In this document: in pieces, positions 9,753 through 18,875 of the stretch
How the letters are laid out: every line of letters starts with the position of its first letter
Position numbering within the stretch: position 1 is the stretch's first letter
Assembly: GCA_016462625.1 (NCBI GenBank)
Contig: JAEMSV010000010.1
Location: forward strand, 1-35,612
DNA: 35,612 nt
Reading direction: 5' to 3'
Source: Solirubrobacteraceae bacterium
Lineage (GTDB): Bacteria; Actinomycetota; Thermoleophilia; Solirubrobacterales; Solirubrobacteraceae
Translations under genes and position numbers: made by a program
The notes under the pieces: model-generated
Told to the model about the DNA's origin: nothing
Databases searched by the model: none
Seen by the model: the letters and a program-made list of their open reading frames with translations, nothing else

Positions 9753-10604
9753 TCAGAGGCCGATGACGTCGGCGCCCTGCGGCTCGAACGGTGCCCGGAC
9801 CACGTCGGCCCAACCGTCGGCGTGCTCGCGCAGCGCGGCGACCAGGCCGCCCGTGGCCTCGTAGTGGCACCACAGCAGGACGGTCGGGCCCGCCCCGCTG
9901 ATCGACGCGCCGAGCGCGCCGAGGTCCCTCGCCCGCTCGACGAGCTCGGCCGAGCGCGGGTACAGGTGGGCGCGATAGGGCTGATGCAGACGGTCGGCGA
10001 GCCCGCGAGAGACCAGGTCCAGATCGCCACTGGCCAGGCCGAGGGTGAGCAGCGCCCCGTGCGCGACGTTGAAGGAGGCGTCCGCCATCGGCACGGAGTC
10101 CGGGAGCGCGGCGCGGGCCTCGCGGGTGCGGACGGCCTCGTGGGGCACCACGAGCACGGCCTCCAGCTCCGGCGGGGCGTCGAAGCGGCTCGCGTCCCCG
10201 TCGGCGCAGATGACGAAGCCGCCGAGCAGCGCCGCGGCGACGTTGTCGGGATGGCCCTCCAGCTCAGTGGCCAGCGCGAGCAGGTCGGCGTCGAGCTCGA
10301 ACATCGAGTCGGCGGCCAGGAGCCCGCAGAGGTACGCCGCGGCGCTCGTCCCCAGCCCGCCCGACAGCGGGATCGACGAGCGGATGCGGAACGTGAATCG
10401 GTCCGGCGGATGGAGCTTGGCGAACCCGCGGACGGCGAGGTTGCGCCGGTCCTTGGCGATCTCGAGGTCCGTCTCCACCGCGAAGTGGCCGGACTCGATG
10501 ACCTCGAGCTCGCAGTGCAGCGCGAGCGCGCAGGCAAACGTGTCGAAGCCGGGACCGAGGTTGGCCGACGACGCGGGAACGCGGACGAGGCGGCGGCGGA
10601 CCAT
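9753..10604 (-). CDS. thrB: Homoserine kinase
   Basis: GHMP-family kinase that phosphorylates L-homoserine with ATP, the penultimate step of threonine synthesis, in the cytoplasm. Of 283 residues, the N-terminal PASSANLGPGFD (10-21) and the phosphate-binding PLSGGLGTSAAA (79-90) are classic, and the C-terminal GASISGAGPTVL is the third GHMP motif. The ATG at 10604 is preferred because family members begin directly with a VRVPASSANLG strand; an in-frame ATG at 10646 would overlap thrC by 35 bases. Last gene of lysA-hom-thrC-thrB, seven bases after thrC. Confidence 0.93.
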   Translation of the reverse strand: MVRRRLVRVPASSANLGPGFDTFACALALHCELEVIESGHFAVETDLEIAKDRRNLAVRGFAKLHPPDRFTFRIRSSIPLSGGLGTSAAAYLCGLLAADSMFELDADLLALATELEGHPDNVAAALLGGFVICADGDASRFDAPPELEAVLVVPHEAVRTREARAALPDSVPMADASFNVAHGALLTLGLASGDLDLVSRGLADRLHQPYRAHLYPRSAELVERARDLGALGASISGAGPTVLLWCHYEATGGLVAALREHADGWADVVRAPFEPQGADVIGL

Positions 10605-10611
10605 TCCGCGC

Positions 10612-11628
10612 TCAGTCGCCGAGGACAGCCTCTTCGACGGCCGCAAGCGACGGCTCGCACGGCACGACCGCGCCCGCCTGCTCCAGTGCCGTCTGCGGGT
10701 CCTTCAGACCATGGCCGGTCAGGACGCAGGCGACGCGCTGCGCGCCGTCGGCGCCGTACTTCAGGAGGCCCGCGACCGAGGCGGCGCTGGCGGGCTCGCA
10801 GAACACGCCCTCGCGCCCGGCGAGCAGCCGGTACGCGGCGAGGATCTCGTCGTCGGTGACCGCGCGCACCATGCCGCGCGAGCCGGTGATGACGCCCATC
10901 GCCTGCTCCCAGCGCGCCGGGTTGCCTATCCGGATCGCGCTGGCGACCGTCTCCGGCTTCGCGATCGGGTGACCCTCGACGAGCGGCGCGGCGCCGGCCG
11001 CCTGGTAGCCGTAGAGCCGCGGCATCACGCCGGACTCCTCGAAGCCCATCGCGTAGGCGCTGACGTTCCCGGCGTTGCCGACGGGGATGCAGAGCGCGTC
11101 AAGCTCGCCGCCCAGGTCCTCGAGGACCTCGAACGCCGCGGTCTTCTGCCCCTGCAGCCGGAACTCGTTGACGCTGTTGACCAGGGCGATCGGGTGCTTG
11201 TCGCACAGCTCGCGCACGAGCGTGAGCGCCTCGTCGAAGTTGCCGCGCAGCGCGATGACCTTCGCGCCGTGCATGAGCGCCTGGGCCAGCTTGCCCGTCG
11301 CGATCTTGCCCTCGGGCACGATCACCGCGCCGGTCAGCCCGGCCTTGGCGCTGTACGCCGCCGCGCTGGCGGCGGTGTTGCCCGTCGACGCGCAGATGAC
11401 CGCCTCGGCGCCCTCGCGCAGCGCCGCGCTGACCGCACACGTCATGCCGCGATCCTTGAACGAGCCGGTCGGGTTCAGCCCCTCGAGCTTGAGATGCACC
11501 TCCGCACCCACGAGCTCGGAGATGTGCGGCGCGTGGACGAGCGGCGTGGAGCCCTCCCCCAGCGTCACCAGGGGATCGTCGACGGCGAACGGGAGCCGGT
11601 CGCGGTAGCGCTCAATCAGTCCGGGCAC
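10612..11628 (-). CDS. thrC: Threonine synthase
   Basis: PLP enzyme converting O-phospho-L-homoserine to threonine and phosphate. Of 338 residues, Lys58 in [10 protein letters not shown] is the Schiff-base lysine; the [13 protein letters not shown] segment binds the PLP phosphate region; the [13 protein letters not shown] glycine loop and the LTGHGLKDP end are typical. The length matches the short bacterial class (about 350), not the long E. coli-type. GTG start at 11628, 11 bases after hom, so it is part of the same operon. Confidence 0.95.
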   Translation of the reverse strand: MPGLIERYRDRLPFAVDDPLVTLGEGSTPLVHAPHISELVGAEVHLKLEGLNPTGSFKDRGMTCAVSAALREGAEAVICASTGNTAASAAAYSAKAGLTGAVIVPEGKIATGKLAQALMHGAKVIALRGNFDEALTLVRELCDKHPIALVNSVNEFRLQGQKTAAFEVLEDLGGELDALCIPVGNAGNVSAYAMGFEESGVMPRLYGYQAAGAAPLVEGHPIAKPETVASAIRIGNPARWEQAMGVITGSRGMVRAVTDDEILAAYRLLAGREGVFCEPASAASVAGLLKYGADGAQRVACVLTGHGLKDPQTALEQAGAVVPCEPSLAAVEEAVLGD

Positions 11629-11639
11629 GGCGGGGGATC

Positions 11640-12863
11640 CTAGGTGAACTGCTCTTCGAGCACCCGGATGGCCCGCGGGGTCGCGCGGATGAAGTCAAGC
11701 CCCTCGATGAGCTTCGCGGCGGCGGCGAACCGGGATTCGAGCACCGGGTGGAGCACCATGACCAGGCGGGCCTTCTCGCCCATGCCCTCTTGGACGACGG
11801 ACTTGATCGAGGCCCCCTGCAGGCCCAGGATCTGGGCGACCTGCGCGAGCACGCCGGGCTCGTCGTCGACTTCGAGGTGCAGGTAGAAGGCCGACTCCAC
11901 GTCGGTGACGATGGGCAGCGCGCTGGTCGGCTCGGGCGTCGGCGCCGGCGGCACCATCGCGCTGACGACGTCGCCGAGGACCGCGCTCGCGGTCTGCGGC
12001 CCGCCGGCGCCGGGGCCCGACAGCGTGATCTCGGTGATCGCGGGCGACTCGATCGTGACGGCGTTGTACGGGCCGCCGACGCTCGCGAGCGGGTGGCCGG
12101 CGTAGAGGAACGCCGGATGCACGCGGACGGAGATGCCATCGCCCACACGCTCGGCGGTTCCCAGCAGCTTCAGCCCGAGTCCGAGGTCCCGCGCGAAGGC
12201 GAGGTCGTCGCTCGTGATCTGCTCGATGCCCTCGTAGACGACCTGGTCGAGCGTGACCGGCGTACCGAACGCCAGCCGCGCGAGGATCGCCATCTTCGCG
12301 GCGGCGTCCTTGCCCGTGACGTCGTCGGTCGGATCGGCCTCCGCGTAGCCCAGGCGCTGGGCGTCGGCGAGCGCGTCGGCGTACGACGCGCCCGTGCGGG
12401 CCATCTCGGAGAGGATGTAGTTCGTCGTGCCGTTGACGATGCCGTGCAGGCGCTCGATGTACGCGCCGGCGAGCGACTCCTGCATGACGCGGATGACGGG
12501 CACGACTCCGGCGACCGCGGCCTCGAAGCGCAGGCGGACGCCGTGCTCGCGGGCGGCGGCCCACAGCTCCTCGCCGTGCTCGGCCAGCAGTTGCTTGTTC
12601 GCCGTGACGACGTGGCGCCCGGCGTTCAGCGCAGCGAGCACGTACTCGCGGGCGGGATCGATCCCGCCCATGACCTCGACGATGAGGTCCGAGTTCTCGA
12701 GGATCTCGCCGAAGTCGCCCTCGCTGCGGCGCAGCACGCCGCTCAGCTCCGGGCGGCGGCCGGTCCGGGCCTCGATCTCGTCGGCGCGCTCGGCGAGCAG
12801 GTCGGCGAAGGCCCCACCGACCGTGCCTCGGCCGAGGAGGCCGATCTTGAACGGCTCAGACAT
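11640..12863 (-). CDS. hom: Homoserine dehydrogenase with ACT domain
   Basis: NAD(P)-dependent reduction of aspartate semialdehyde to homoserine. Of 407 residues, the dinucleotide-binding [10 protein letters not shown] is at 8-17, TANKQLLA at 87-94, the substrate-site NGTTNYIL near 145, and [16 protein letters not shown] around 180-195 holds the catalytic Asp and Lys. A C-terminal ACT domain (about 320-400, [20 protein letters not shown]) normally gives feedback inhibition by threonine. Overlaps the 3' end of lysA by eight bases, indicating translational coupling. Confidence 0.96.
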   Translation of the reverse strand: MSEPFKIGLLGRGTVGGAFADLLAERADEIEARTGRRPELSGVLRRSEGDFGEILENSDLIVEVMGGIDPAREYVLAALNAGRHVVTANKQLLAEHGEELWAAAREHGVRLRFEAAVAGVVPVIRVMQESLAGAYIERLHGIVNGTTNYILSEMARTGASYADALADAQRLGYAEADPTDDVTGKDAAAKMAILARLAFGTPVTLDQVVYEGIEQITSDDLAFARDLGLGLKLLGTAERVGDGISVRVHPAFLYAGHPLASVGGPYNAVTIESPAITEITLSGPGAGGPQTASAVLGDVVSAMVPPAPTPEPTSALPIVTDVESAFYLHLEVDDEPGVLAQVAQILGLQGASIKSVVQEGMGEKARLVMVLHPVLESRFAAAAKLIEGLDFIRATPRAIRVLEEQFT

Positions 12864-14112
12864 CGCGGGCGGTCAGCTCCTCGTAGGTCTCGCGCCGCAC
12901 CACGACCCGGGCGTCGCCGCCCGAGACGAAGACGACCGGCGGCCGCGGGATCCCGTTGTAGTTGTTGCTCATCGCGTACCCGTACGCGCCCGTGGCGGGC
13001 GTGACGATCACGTCGCCGGGCTTGGGGTCGTCGAGCAGGGTCTCGCTCACGATCACGTCGCCCGATTCGCAGTGCTTGCCGGTGATCCTGCTCTTCACGT
13101 CGCCGCCGAAGCGGTCGGCGATCTCGGCCTCGTACTTCGCGCCGTAGAGCATGGGGCGGAGGTTGTCGGACATGCCGCCGTCGACGGCGACCCAGGTCGA
13201 GACGTTGCGCTTGATCGACTCGACGGAGTACAGCGTCACGCCGGCGTTGGCGACCAGCGAGCGCCCCGGCTCGTCGATGATCCGGACGTGCGAGCCGAGC
13301 AGCTCGCGCGCCGCCGCGACCTTCGCGGCGGCGTAGACCTCGATGCTCGGCGGGTCGTCCGCGTCGGTGTACGCGACGCCGAGGCCGCCGCCGAGATTGA
13401 CCACGGGGAAGTCGCCGAGCGGCGCGACCGCCTCGACTGCGTCGCGCCACGGCCCCAGCTCGAGCAGCTGCGAGCCGATGTGCAGATGCAGCCCGTCGAG
13501 ACGGATGTTCGGCGCGGCGTGCGCGCGCTCGATGGCGACCGGGGCGTCCCGGAGGCTCAGGCCGAACTTCGAGTCGGCCTGGCCGGTGGAGATCTTGTCG
13601 TGCGTCTCGCCGCGAACGTCCGGCGTGACGCGCAGGAGCACCGGCTGAACGCCGTCGGTTGCCAGCGCGATGACCCGCTCGAGGTCGGCGAAGTTGTCGA
13701 TGACGATGTACCCCACGCCCGCGCCGACGGCCATCCGCAGCTCGGCGTCGGACTTCGCGTTGCCGTGCAGGATGATCTTCGCCGGCTCGAACCCGGCCTT
13801 CAGCGCCACGTGCAGCTCGCCGCCAGAGGCGACATCAACCCCGAGCCCCTCCTCGGCGAAGACCCGGAGCACCGCGGTGCACGGGTTGGCCTTGCTCGCG
13901 AAGTGGACCTCGGCGTCGGGCGCGTGGGCGCGGAACGCCGCGAGGTACTGTCGCGCCTTCTCCCGCAGGTCGTCCTCGGCGACGATGTACGCGGGCGTGC
14001 CGAACTCCTTCGCGAGTGCGATCGCGTCGACGCCACCGATCTCGAGGCGGCGGTCGTCGACGAGCCGGCTGGCGGCCGGCCAGACGGCGGAGAGGCGTTG
14101 CGCGGTGGCCAT
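12856..14112 (-). CDS. lysA: Diaminopimelate decarboxylase
   Basis: Last step of lysine synthesis: meso-diaminopimelate to L-lysine, PLP-dependent, alanine-racemase-fold (type III). Of 418 residues, Lys74 in FASKANPCTA carries PLP; HIGSQ, the GGGLGVAY loop, EPGRSLVANAG, the CESGDV motif with the catalytic cysteine, and GAYGYAMSNNYNG all follow in family order. The ATG at 14112 was chosen because the family begins here; the frame stays open to 14661 but that stretch is antisense to the hydrolase. First gene of the Lys/Thr operon. A CATACT -10 lies nine bases upstream, so the transcript may be leaderless. Confidence 0.96.
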   Translation of the reverse strand: MATAQRLSAVWPAASRLVDDRRLEIGGVDAIALAKEFGTPAYIVAEDDLREKARQYLAAFRAHAPDAEVHFASKANPCTAVLRVFAEEGLGVDVASGGELHVALKAGFEPAKIILHGNAKSDAELRMAVGAGVGYIVIDNFADLERVIALATDGVQPVLLRVTPDVRGETHDKISTGQADSKFGLSLRDAPVAIERAHAAPNIRLDGLHLHIGSQLLELGPWRDAVEAVAPLGDFPVVNLGGGLGVAYTDADDPPSIEVYAAAKVAAARELLGSHVRIIDEPGRSLVANAGVTLYSVESIKRNVSTWVAVDGGMSDNLRPMLYGAKYEAEIADRFGGDVKSRITGKHCESGDVIVSETLLDDPKPGDVIVTPATGAYGYAMSNNYNGIPRPPVVFVSGGDARVVVRRETYEELTARDV

Positions 14113-14121
14113 CGCGCAGGG

Positions 14122-14127
14122 AGTATG
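14122..14127 (-). promoter_or_regulatory. Candidate -10 box of the lysA-hom-thrC-thrB operon
   Basis: CATACT on the minus strand, nine bases before the lysA ATG. It overlaps the 5' end of the divergent hydrolase gene, so the two transcription units share a very compact start region of about 20 bases. Confidence 0.45.
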
Positions 14128-14133
14128 GCGGGC

Positions 14134-14829
14134 GTGCCGTCGTCTTCGATCCGTGCCGATGTCGCGCCGCCCGAGGACGAGGGCGTGCGTGACGGTCTGG
14201 CCTATGCCCTGTTCCTGCCCGAGGGCGCCGCGCGGGGCGGCGTCGTGGTCATCCACGGGGCCGATTCGCGCAAGGAGAACCACTACGACTGGGGCCGGGA
14301 GTGCCGCGCCGCGGGGCTCGCCGCCGTGGTGTTCGACCAGCGCGGGCACGGGGCGTCGCCGGGAGCACTCGACGGGCGCGCGGTGGAGGACGTCGCCGCG
14401 ATGGCGGCGCTCCTTCCGGCCGGACCGCTGGGGCTCCGGGGTTCGAGCATGGGCGGGTTCCTGTCGCTCGTCAGCGCCGAGGCCGTGGGGGCGAAGGCCG
14501 TCGTGGCGATCTGCCCGGCGTCGGGAGAGATGCTGCTGCGCGGCTTGCGCGAGGCGCGGTTCGCCTTCGCCGTCGATACGCCGTCGATCCAGCCGCTGCT
14601 GGCCGGCGCCGACCTCGAAGCCGCCGCCGCCCACCTCGGCGCCGGCCTGCTGCTCATGCACGCCACGGGCGACGACCGCGTGCCCGTCTCATCCTCCGAC
14701 GCGCTGCACGCCGCCGCGCCCGGAAGCCGGTACGTCCGCGTCGAGGGCGGCAACCACGGCTCGATCCAGCACGATCCCGAGCTGCGGGGCGACGCGGTGC
14801 GCTGGCTGTCGGCGCGGCTCAGCCGCTGA
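14134..14829 (+). CDS. Alpha/beta hydrolase (S9/dienelactone-hydrolase-like)
   Basis: 231 residues. VVVIHGADSRKENH is the oxyanion strand-loop, VVFDQRGHGAS is the next strand, Ser105 in RGSSMGG is the nucleophile elbow, Asp in HATGDDRVP and His in EGGNHGS complete the triad. No signal peptide, so cytoplasmic. Substrate unknown; the fold covers esterases, lipases and peptidases. Start choice: AGGGAG at 14118-14123 is 10 bases before GTG 14134 but only one base before the in-frame ATG 14125, so GTG is preferred. Divergent from lysA, and its stop lies directly beside the end of the frameshifted gene on the other strand. Confidence 0.85.
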   Translation: MPSSSIRADVAPPEDEGVRDGLAYALFLPEGAARGGVVVIHGADSRKENHYDWGRECRAAGLAAVVFDQRGHGASPGALDGRAVEDVAAMAALLPAGPLGLRGSSMGGFLSLVSAEAVGAKAVVAICPASGEMLLRGLREARFAFAVDTPSIQPLLAGADLEAAAAHLGAGLLLMHATGDDRVPVSSSDALHAAAPGSRYVRVEGGNHGSIQHDPELRGDAVRWLSARLSR

Positions 14830-16349
14830 TCACCGACATACAGGACGCGGGGAGCGCCGCCCGGTGTGCGCCGCGTCGGCGAGCGTGACGACGCGGGTCG
14901 TTTCGGGGGCTCCCGAGGTACGGACGGTCAGGATCGCGTCCCCGCTGGGTGCCAGCGCTGCATCGACGTAGTCCCGCCGGCGGTCCGCGCCGACGTCGAC
15001 GCGGCGCCACCCACTGTCCGGGAGCCGCCAGAACGCACGCAGCCGCCCACGGATCGCCGCCACGACGAGCTCGCGCCGACCATGCCGCGCGACCGCCGCG
15101 ACCCGGACCGGGCCGCACGCGAGCGCCGTCGACTGCACCTTCGTCGCTCCCGGATGCACCCGAGCGACCCGCAGGCGCTCCGGGCGGGTCGCGGGGGTCG
15201 CCATCAGCAGGCCGCCGTCATCGCCGACGACGATCTTTCCCGTCCCCGGGTCGGCGCCGAGGGCGATCGCCTGGTGCCGACTCGCAGCGGTCCGCCGACT
15301 CCAGAGCTTGGTGCCGGTGATGACGTCGCCGCGTGCGTTCAGCGGACCCGACCCGTCCTCTTCGGGGCCGAGCGACCCTACGAGCGGCCCGGTCGGAGGG
15401 CCGGTGAGCGTCCCGGTGAACACCGGATCCCACCTGAAGCCCGTCGATGTCCAGACCACCACTGCAGCATCGCCCGCGACATCGAAACCGACCGAGGTCC
15501 CGCCGACGGATACCGCCTCACCGAGGCTCACCGGCGAGAACGCCGCGCCCCCAGGCGCGATCATGGAGACGTCGCCCACCCCGTACGAGACCAGGCCCGT
15601 GCCGTCGGGTCGCCACGCCGCGTCCACGGAGTGAAGCAGGAGGTCCGACCGGAGGGGCCCGGCGAGGGACTGGGGCGCAAGCCAGCTCCCGGCGGCGTCC
15701 AGGAGCGCGGCCCGGAAGTCGACCGTGACGCCGTGCAGGGCCTCGGCCGGCCTCGGACCAACACACGGCCAGACGACCATGGCCCGGCCGGTGGCCTCCG
15801 TCGCGAACTCGGGCCAGGGGTTCGAGTCGCAGTCGACCGGCGGCGCCGAGAGCGTCCAGCCGGACTCCAGCCGTCCGCGCGTCAGGACCAGGAGCCGGCC
15901 ACCTCCCGGAGCGGGAACGCCGCGCCCTGCGCCTGAAGCGTCGCGCCGTTGGCGGGCGTCAGGCGCCGGCCGGCGGCGAGCGCTCCCGTCGTGTCGCGCA
16001 CCGGTGTCGGCCGGACCGGGCCCCCGTCCGTGTCGCCGGTGCGCAGGACGCCGTCCTCGAGCCACGCCAGCCGGGCCACGGGGCCCTCCGGCGCCAGCAA
16101 GGCCGAGGCTGAGCGCTGCGCGAGTGCCACCCGCCGCATCTCGGTGCTCCCGCGCGCCTTGAACCGGAGGTCCACCCCGCCGACCGCGTTGGTCTCGAGC
16201 ATCGCGATGTCGCCGTCGGCCAGCACGGCGACGTCGTGCACCCGCTCGGCTTGGTGTGCCACGACCGCCGCGCCGGCCTCGCCGATCGGAAGCGCGAACG
16301 CGGCGGTGAGGCAGGCCGCCCAGGCGGCAGTCGCCAGTGACGTCAGCAT
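14830..16349 (-). pseudogene. Secreted protein gene (beta-propeller-like) split by a frameshift near 15895
   Basis: Two consecutive minus-strand frames encode parts of one protein. The first starts at ATG 16349 with a signal peptide (MLTSLATAAWAACLTAAF..AGAA) and runs to a TGA at 15882; the second carries the sequence from about 15900 (RLLVLTRGRLESGW) to 14830. Both halves have the same character: repeated beta strands with VAVLADGDIAML, ARLAWLEDG, DAAWRPDGTGLVSYG and IVVGDDGG, resembling degenerate WD/PQQ/Kelch-like blades. A single-base deletion in the GC-rich stretch around 15890-15910 would explain the break. The intact product would be about 505 residues, extracellular, of unknown function. 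It could be a sequencing error instead of a real lesion. Confidence 0.7.
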
Positions 16350-16404
16350 GCGTTGGAGAACGTGCGTCAGCGCGGGAAGTTGCGCAGGGCGCTCTGACCG
16401 ACTT

Positions 16405-16433
16405 TTGAGAACCATTCGCATCACCGCTAGGCT
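16405..16433 (+). promoter_or_regulatory. Promoter of the metal ABC transporter operon
   Basis: TTGAGA (16405-16410), a 17-base spacer and TAGGCT (16428-16433): a good consensus promoter. The GTG start at 16443 is nine bases after the -10, so transcription should begin practically at the start codon. The -35 is covered by the Zur-like dyad. Confidence 0.6.
16406..16420 (+). promoter_or_regulatory. Zur/Fur-family-like operator
   Basis: TGAGAACCATTCGCA is a dyad, TGnGAA-N3-TTCnCA, and matches 10 of 15 positions of the actinobacterial Zur consensus TGAAAATGATTTTCA as I recall it. It overlaps the -35 of the metal transporter promoter, the expected position for metal-dependent repression. Confidence 0.5.
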
Positions 16434-16442
16434 GACCGGGCC

Positions 16443-17267
16443 GTGCTCGACGCCTTCGATCTCCCGTTCATGCAGCGCGCGCTCGTCGCGGTTCTGCTGC
16501 TCGCCGTGGCCGGTGGGCTCCTCGGCGCGTGGGTCGTCCTGCGGCGCCTGGCGTTCTTCAGCCATGCCGTGGGAACCGCGACCTTCCCGGGCCTCGTCGT
16601 CGCCGCGCCGTGGGGGCTTGCCGCACCCGTCGCCGCGCTCGGCTCCGCCCTGCTGTTCACGGGCGCGCTCACGCGGGTCATCCGCGACCGGAGGCTCGGC
16701 TCCGACGGGGCCACCGGGCTGCTCGTCGTCGCGTTCCTCGCCCTCGGCGCGGTTCTGGCAAGCGACGTCTATCCCGCGGGTGCGGGCGTCGACCGGCTCC
16801 TGTTCGGCACGCTGCTCGGCCTGAGCGACACCGACCTCTGGCTCGCCGCGGCCGCCGCCGTCGCGGCGCTCGTGCTCACCCTCGTCCTGCATCGCAGCTG
16901 GCTCGCCGCCGGATTCGAACCCCAGACCGCCCCGGCCCTCGGCGTCCGCACCGCCATCGGGGACTGGGCGCTCCTCGCCGGGATCGGGGCGACCGTGGTC
17001 GCGATGCTCCCCGCGGTGGGCGCGCTGCTCGCCGCCACGCTGCTCGTCGTGCCCGCGGCCACGACACGACTCCTCGCACGCAGCGTGCCCGAGCTGCTGA
17101 CGGGCGCCGTCCTGCTCGGCGCCGCCGAGGGCGTCGTCGCGCTGTGGATCGCCTTCGAGCTCGATCTCCCGCCGGGCCCCGTGCTCGCGCTGATGAGCGG
17201 CATCGTCTTCGCGGTCGTCGCGCTCGCCCAGACCCTCGCGGCCCGCCGAACGGTGCTCGCGCGATGA
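16443..17267 (+). CDS. Metal (Zn/Mn) ABC transporter permease, first copy
   Basis: 274-residue ABC-3 family (ZnuB/MntB/TroC-like) membrane subunit with about eight hydrophobic helices. The family signature is present: GGLLGAWVVLRRLAFFSHAVGTATFPGLV near the N-terminus (equivalent to the G..V..R..S..GHALLPG region), GVDRLLFGTLLGLSDTDL, and the coupling-helix region EPQTAPALGVRTAIGDW. It moves Zn2+ or Mn2+ delivered by a binding protein across the membrane. First gene of a three-gene operon; its stop overlaps the ATPase start (ATGA). The GTG start is set by the promoter. Zinc is favoured by the Zur-like box; manganese is possible. Confidence 0.88.
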   Translation: MLDAFDLPFMQRALVAVLLLAVAGGLLGAWVVLRRLAFFSHAVGTATFPGLVVAAPWGLAAPVAALGSALLFTGALTRVIRDRRLGSDGATGLLVVAFLALGAVLASDVYPAGAGVDRLLFGTLLGLSDTDLWLAAAAAVAALVLTLVLHRSWLAAGFEPQTAPALGVRTAIGDWALLAGIGATVVAMLPAVGALLAATLLVVPAATTRLLARSVPELLTGAVLLGAAEGVVALWIAFELDLPPGPVLALMSGIVFAVVALAQTLAARRTVLAR

Positions 17268-18028
17268 GCGACGTGCTCGTTCAGACCACCGGCCTCTCCA
17301 CCGGATACGCGCCGGGCGTGCCGACGCTGCGCAACGTCACGTTCGCCGCCACCGCCGGCCAGACGATCGCCGTGCTCGGCCCCAACGGCGGCGGAAAGAC
17401 GACGCTGATGCGCGCGCTGCTCGGCGAGCTGCCGCCCTTCGAAGGGCGCGTCGAGACCCACGGCGAGATCGCCTACGTCCCGCAGACCGAGGACGCCCGG
17501 CTGGACTTCCCCGTCAGCGCGCTCGACGTCGCGCTCATGGGCGCGTACGGGCGCACGCCGTGGTGGAAGCGCCTCGGGCGCAGCGAGCGTGACCGGGCGC
17601 TGGAGGCCCTGGACCGGGTGGGCCTGCGCGAGCGGGCGAAGGACCGCTTCGGCACACTCTCCGGCGGCCAGCGCCAGCGCGTCCTGATCGCCCGCGCGCT
17701 CGTGCAGGACGCGCCGATCCTGCTGCTCGACGAGCCGTTCAGCGGCGTCGACCGCGCCAGTGAGACGACCATCCTCGGTGTGCTCGACGCGCTCCGTGCC
17801 CAGGGCCACGCGCTGCTGATCTGCACGCACGACATCGAGCAGGCCCGCGGCTTCGACCGCGTGCTCGGCCTCCACGGCGAGCAGACGTACTTCGGCCCCG
17901 GCGCAGAGCTGGACACCGCTGCGCTGGAGCGCACGTACGGCTCGGAGATCGTGACGCTCGACGACGGCGCCGCCATCGCCGTGCAGTGCCACGGGCACGA
18001 GCACAGCCACGGCTGCAGCCATGACTGA
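17264..18028 (+). CDS. Metal ABC transporter ATP-binding protein with His-rich tail
   Basis: 254-residue nucleotide-binding subunit of a ZnuC/MntA-like transporter. Walker A GPNGGGKTT (39-47), Q-loop in YVPQTEDARLDFP (71-83), ABC signature LSGGQRQR (132-139), Walker B ILLLDEPFSGVD (152-163) and the H-loop ICTHDIEQA. YGRTPWWKRL is typical of the metal-transporter subfamily. The last residues, QCHGHEHSHGCSHD (241-254), form a His/Cys cluster that could bind zinc as a sensor or regulatory site, as in E. coli ZnuC-type tails. Starts inside the upstream permease stop (ATGA) and overlaps the next permease by eight bases. Confidence 0.93.
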   Translation: MSDVLVQTTGLSTGYAPGVPTLRNVTFAATAGQTIAVLGPNGGGKTTLMRALLGELPPFEGRVETHGEIAYVPQTEDARLDFPVSALDVALMGAYGRTPWWKRLGRSERDRALEALDRVGLRERAKDRFGTLSGGQRQRVLIARALVQDAPILLLDEPFSGVDRASETTILGVLDALRAQGHALLICTHDIEQARGFDRVLGLHGEQTYFGPGAELDTAALERTYGSEIVTLDDGAAIAVQCHGHEHSHGCSHD

Positions 18029-18875
18029 GCTCGTCACCGACCCGCTCCTGCGCCGGGCGCTGCTCGAGGTCGTGATCCTCGGCCTCGCGTGCGGGCCGCT
18101 CGGCGTATGGGTCCTGCACGAGCGGCGCGCGTTCGCGGCGGAATCGCTGTCGCACGGGATGCTCCCCGGGCTGGTCGTCGCCTCGCTCGCCGGCGCGCCG
18201 CTGCTGCTCGGCGCAGCCGGCGGGATCGTCATCGCCGCGGCCCTCGTCGCGTTCGCGTCGCGCGATGCGCGGGTCGGCGGCGACACCGCGGTGGCGGTCG
18301 TCGTCACCGCACTGTTCGGCCTCGGGGTCGTGCTGGCCCTGCGCCCGGAAGTCCCCGCACGGCTTGGCGAGATCCTGTTCGGAGACCCGCTCGGGGCGAC
18401 CGCAGGCGATCTCGCCGTCGCCGCGGCGCTGTGCGTGGGCGTCCTGGTGGCCCTCGCCCTCGGCGGTCGCGCACTGCGAATCGCCGCGTTCGACCCACAG
18501 GCCGCGCCGTCCCTCGGTGTGCGGCCGAGCCGGGTCGGCCTGGGCCTGCTCGTCGTGCTCGCCGTCACGATCGCCGCCGCCGCGCAGGGCCTCGGCAGCC
18601 TGCTGCTGCTCGCGCTGCTCCTCGCGCCGTCTGCAGCCGCGATCCGCGCGAGCGACCGCCTCACCACGCAGCTGCGCGTCGCCGCAGCCCTGGGCGCCGG
18701 GTGCGGCGTGATCGGCCTGGAGGCCTCCCGTGCATTCGACATCGCGGCCGGCCCGGCCATCGCGCTCGCCGCGTGCGCCGCCTACGTCGTCGTCGCGATC
18801 CTGCGTCCGGGCGAGCGCACCCGTCACACGAGCCTGCGCAGCGCGCCGATCGACGGGCTCAGGGGCTCGCGGTAA
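18021..18875 (+). CDS. Metal (Zn/Mn) ABC transporter permease, second copy
   Basis: 284-residue ABC-3 family membrane subunit, clearly a different protein from the first permease but with the same layout: GPLGVWVLHERRAFAAESLSHGMLPGLVVAS, LGEILFGDPLGAT, and DPQAAPSLGVRPSRVGLGLLVVLAV. The two permeases probably form a heterodimer around an ATPase dimer. No substrate-binding lipoprotein gene is in the operon or window. The C-terminus is basic and the last 17 bases overlap the convergent lgt gene. Confidence 0.9.
   Translation: MTELVTDPLLRRALLEVVILGLACGPLGVWVLHERRAFAAESLSHGMLPGLVVASLAGAPLLLGAAGGIVIAAALVAFASRDARVGGDTAVAVVVTALFGLGVVLALRPEVPARLGEILFGDPLGATAGDLAVAAALCVGVLVALALGGRALRIAAFDPQAAPSLGVRPSRVGLGLLVVLAVTIAAAAQGLGSLLLLALLLAPSAAAIRASDRLTTQLRVAAALGAGCGVIGLEASRAFDIAAGPAIALAACAAYVVVAILRPGERTRHTSLRSAPIDGLRGSR

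Noticed and set aside
12427..14133. Extension of the hydrolase frame through hom and lysA
   Set aside because: Antisense to two well-conserved enzymes; the hydrolase fold starts only after 14134.
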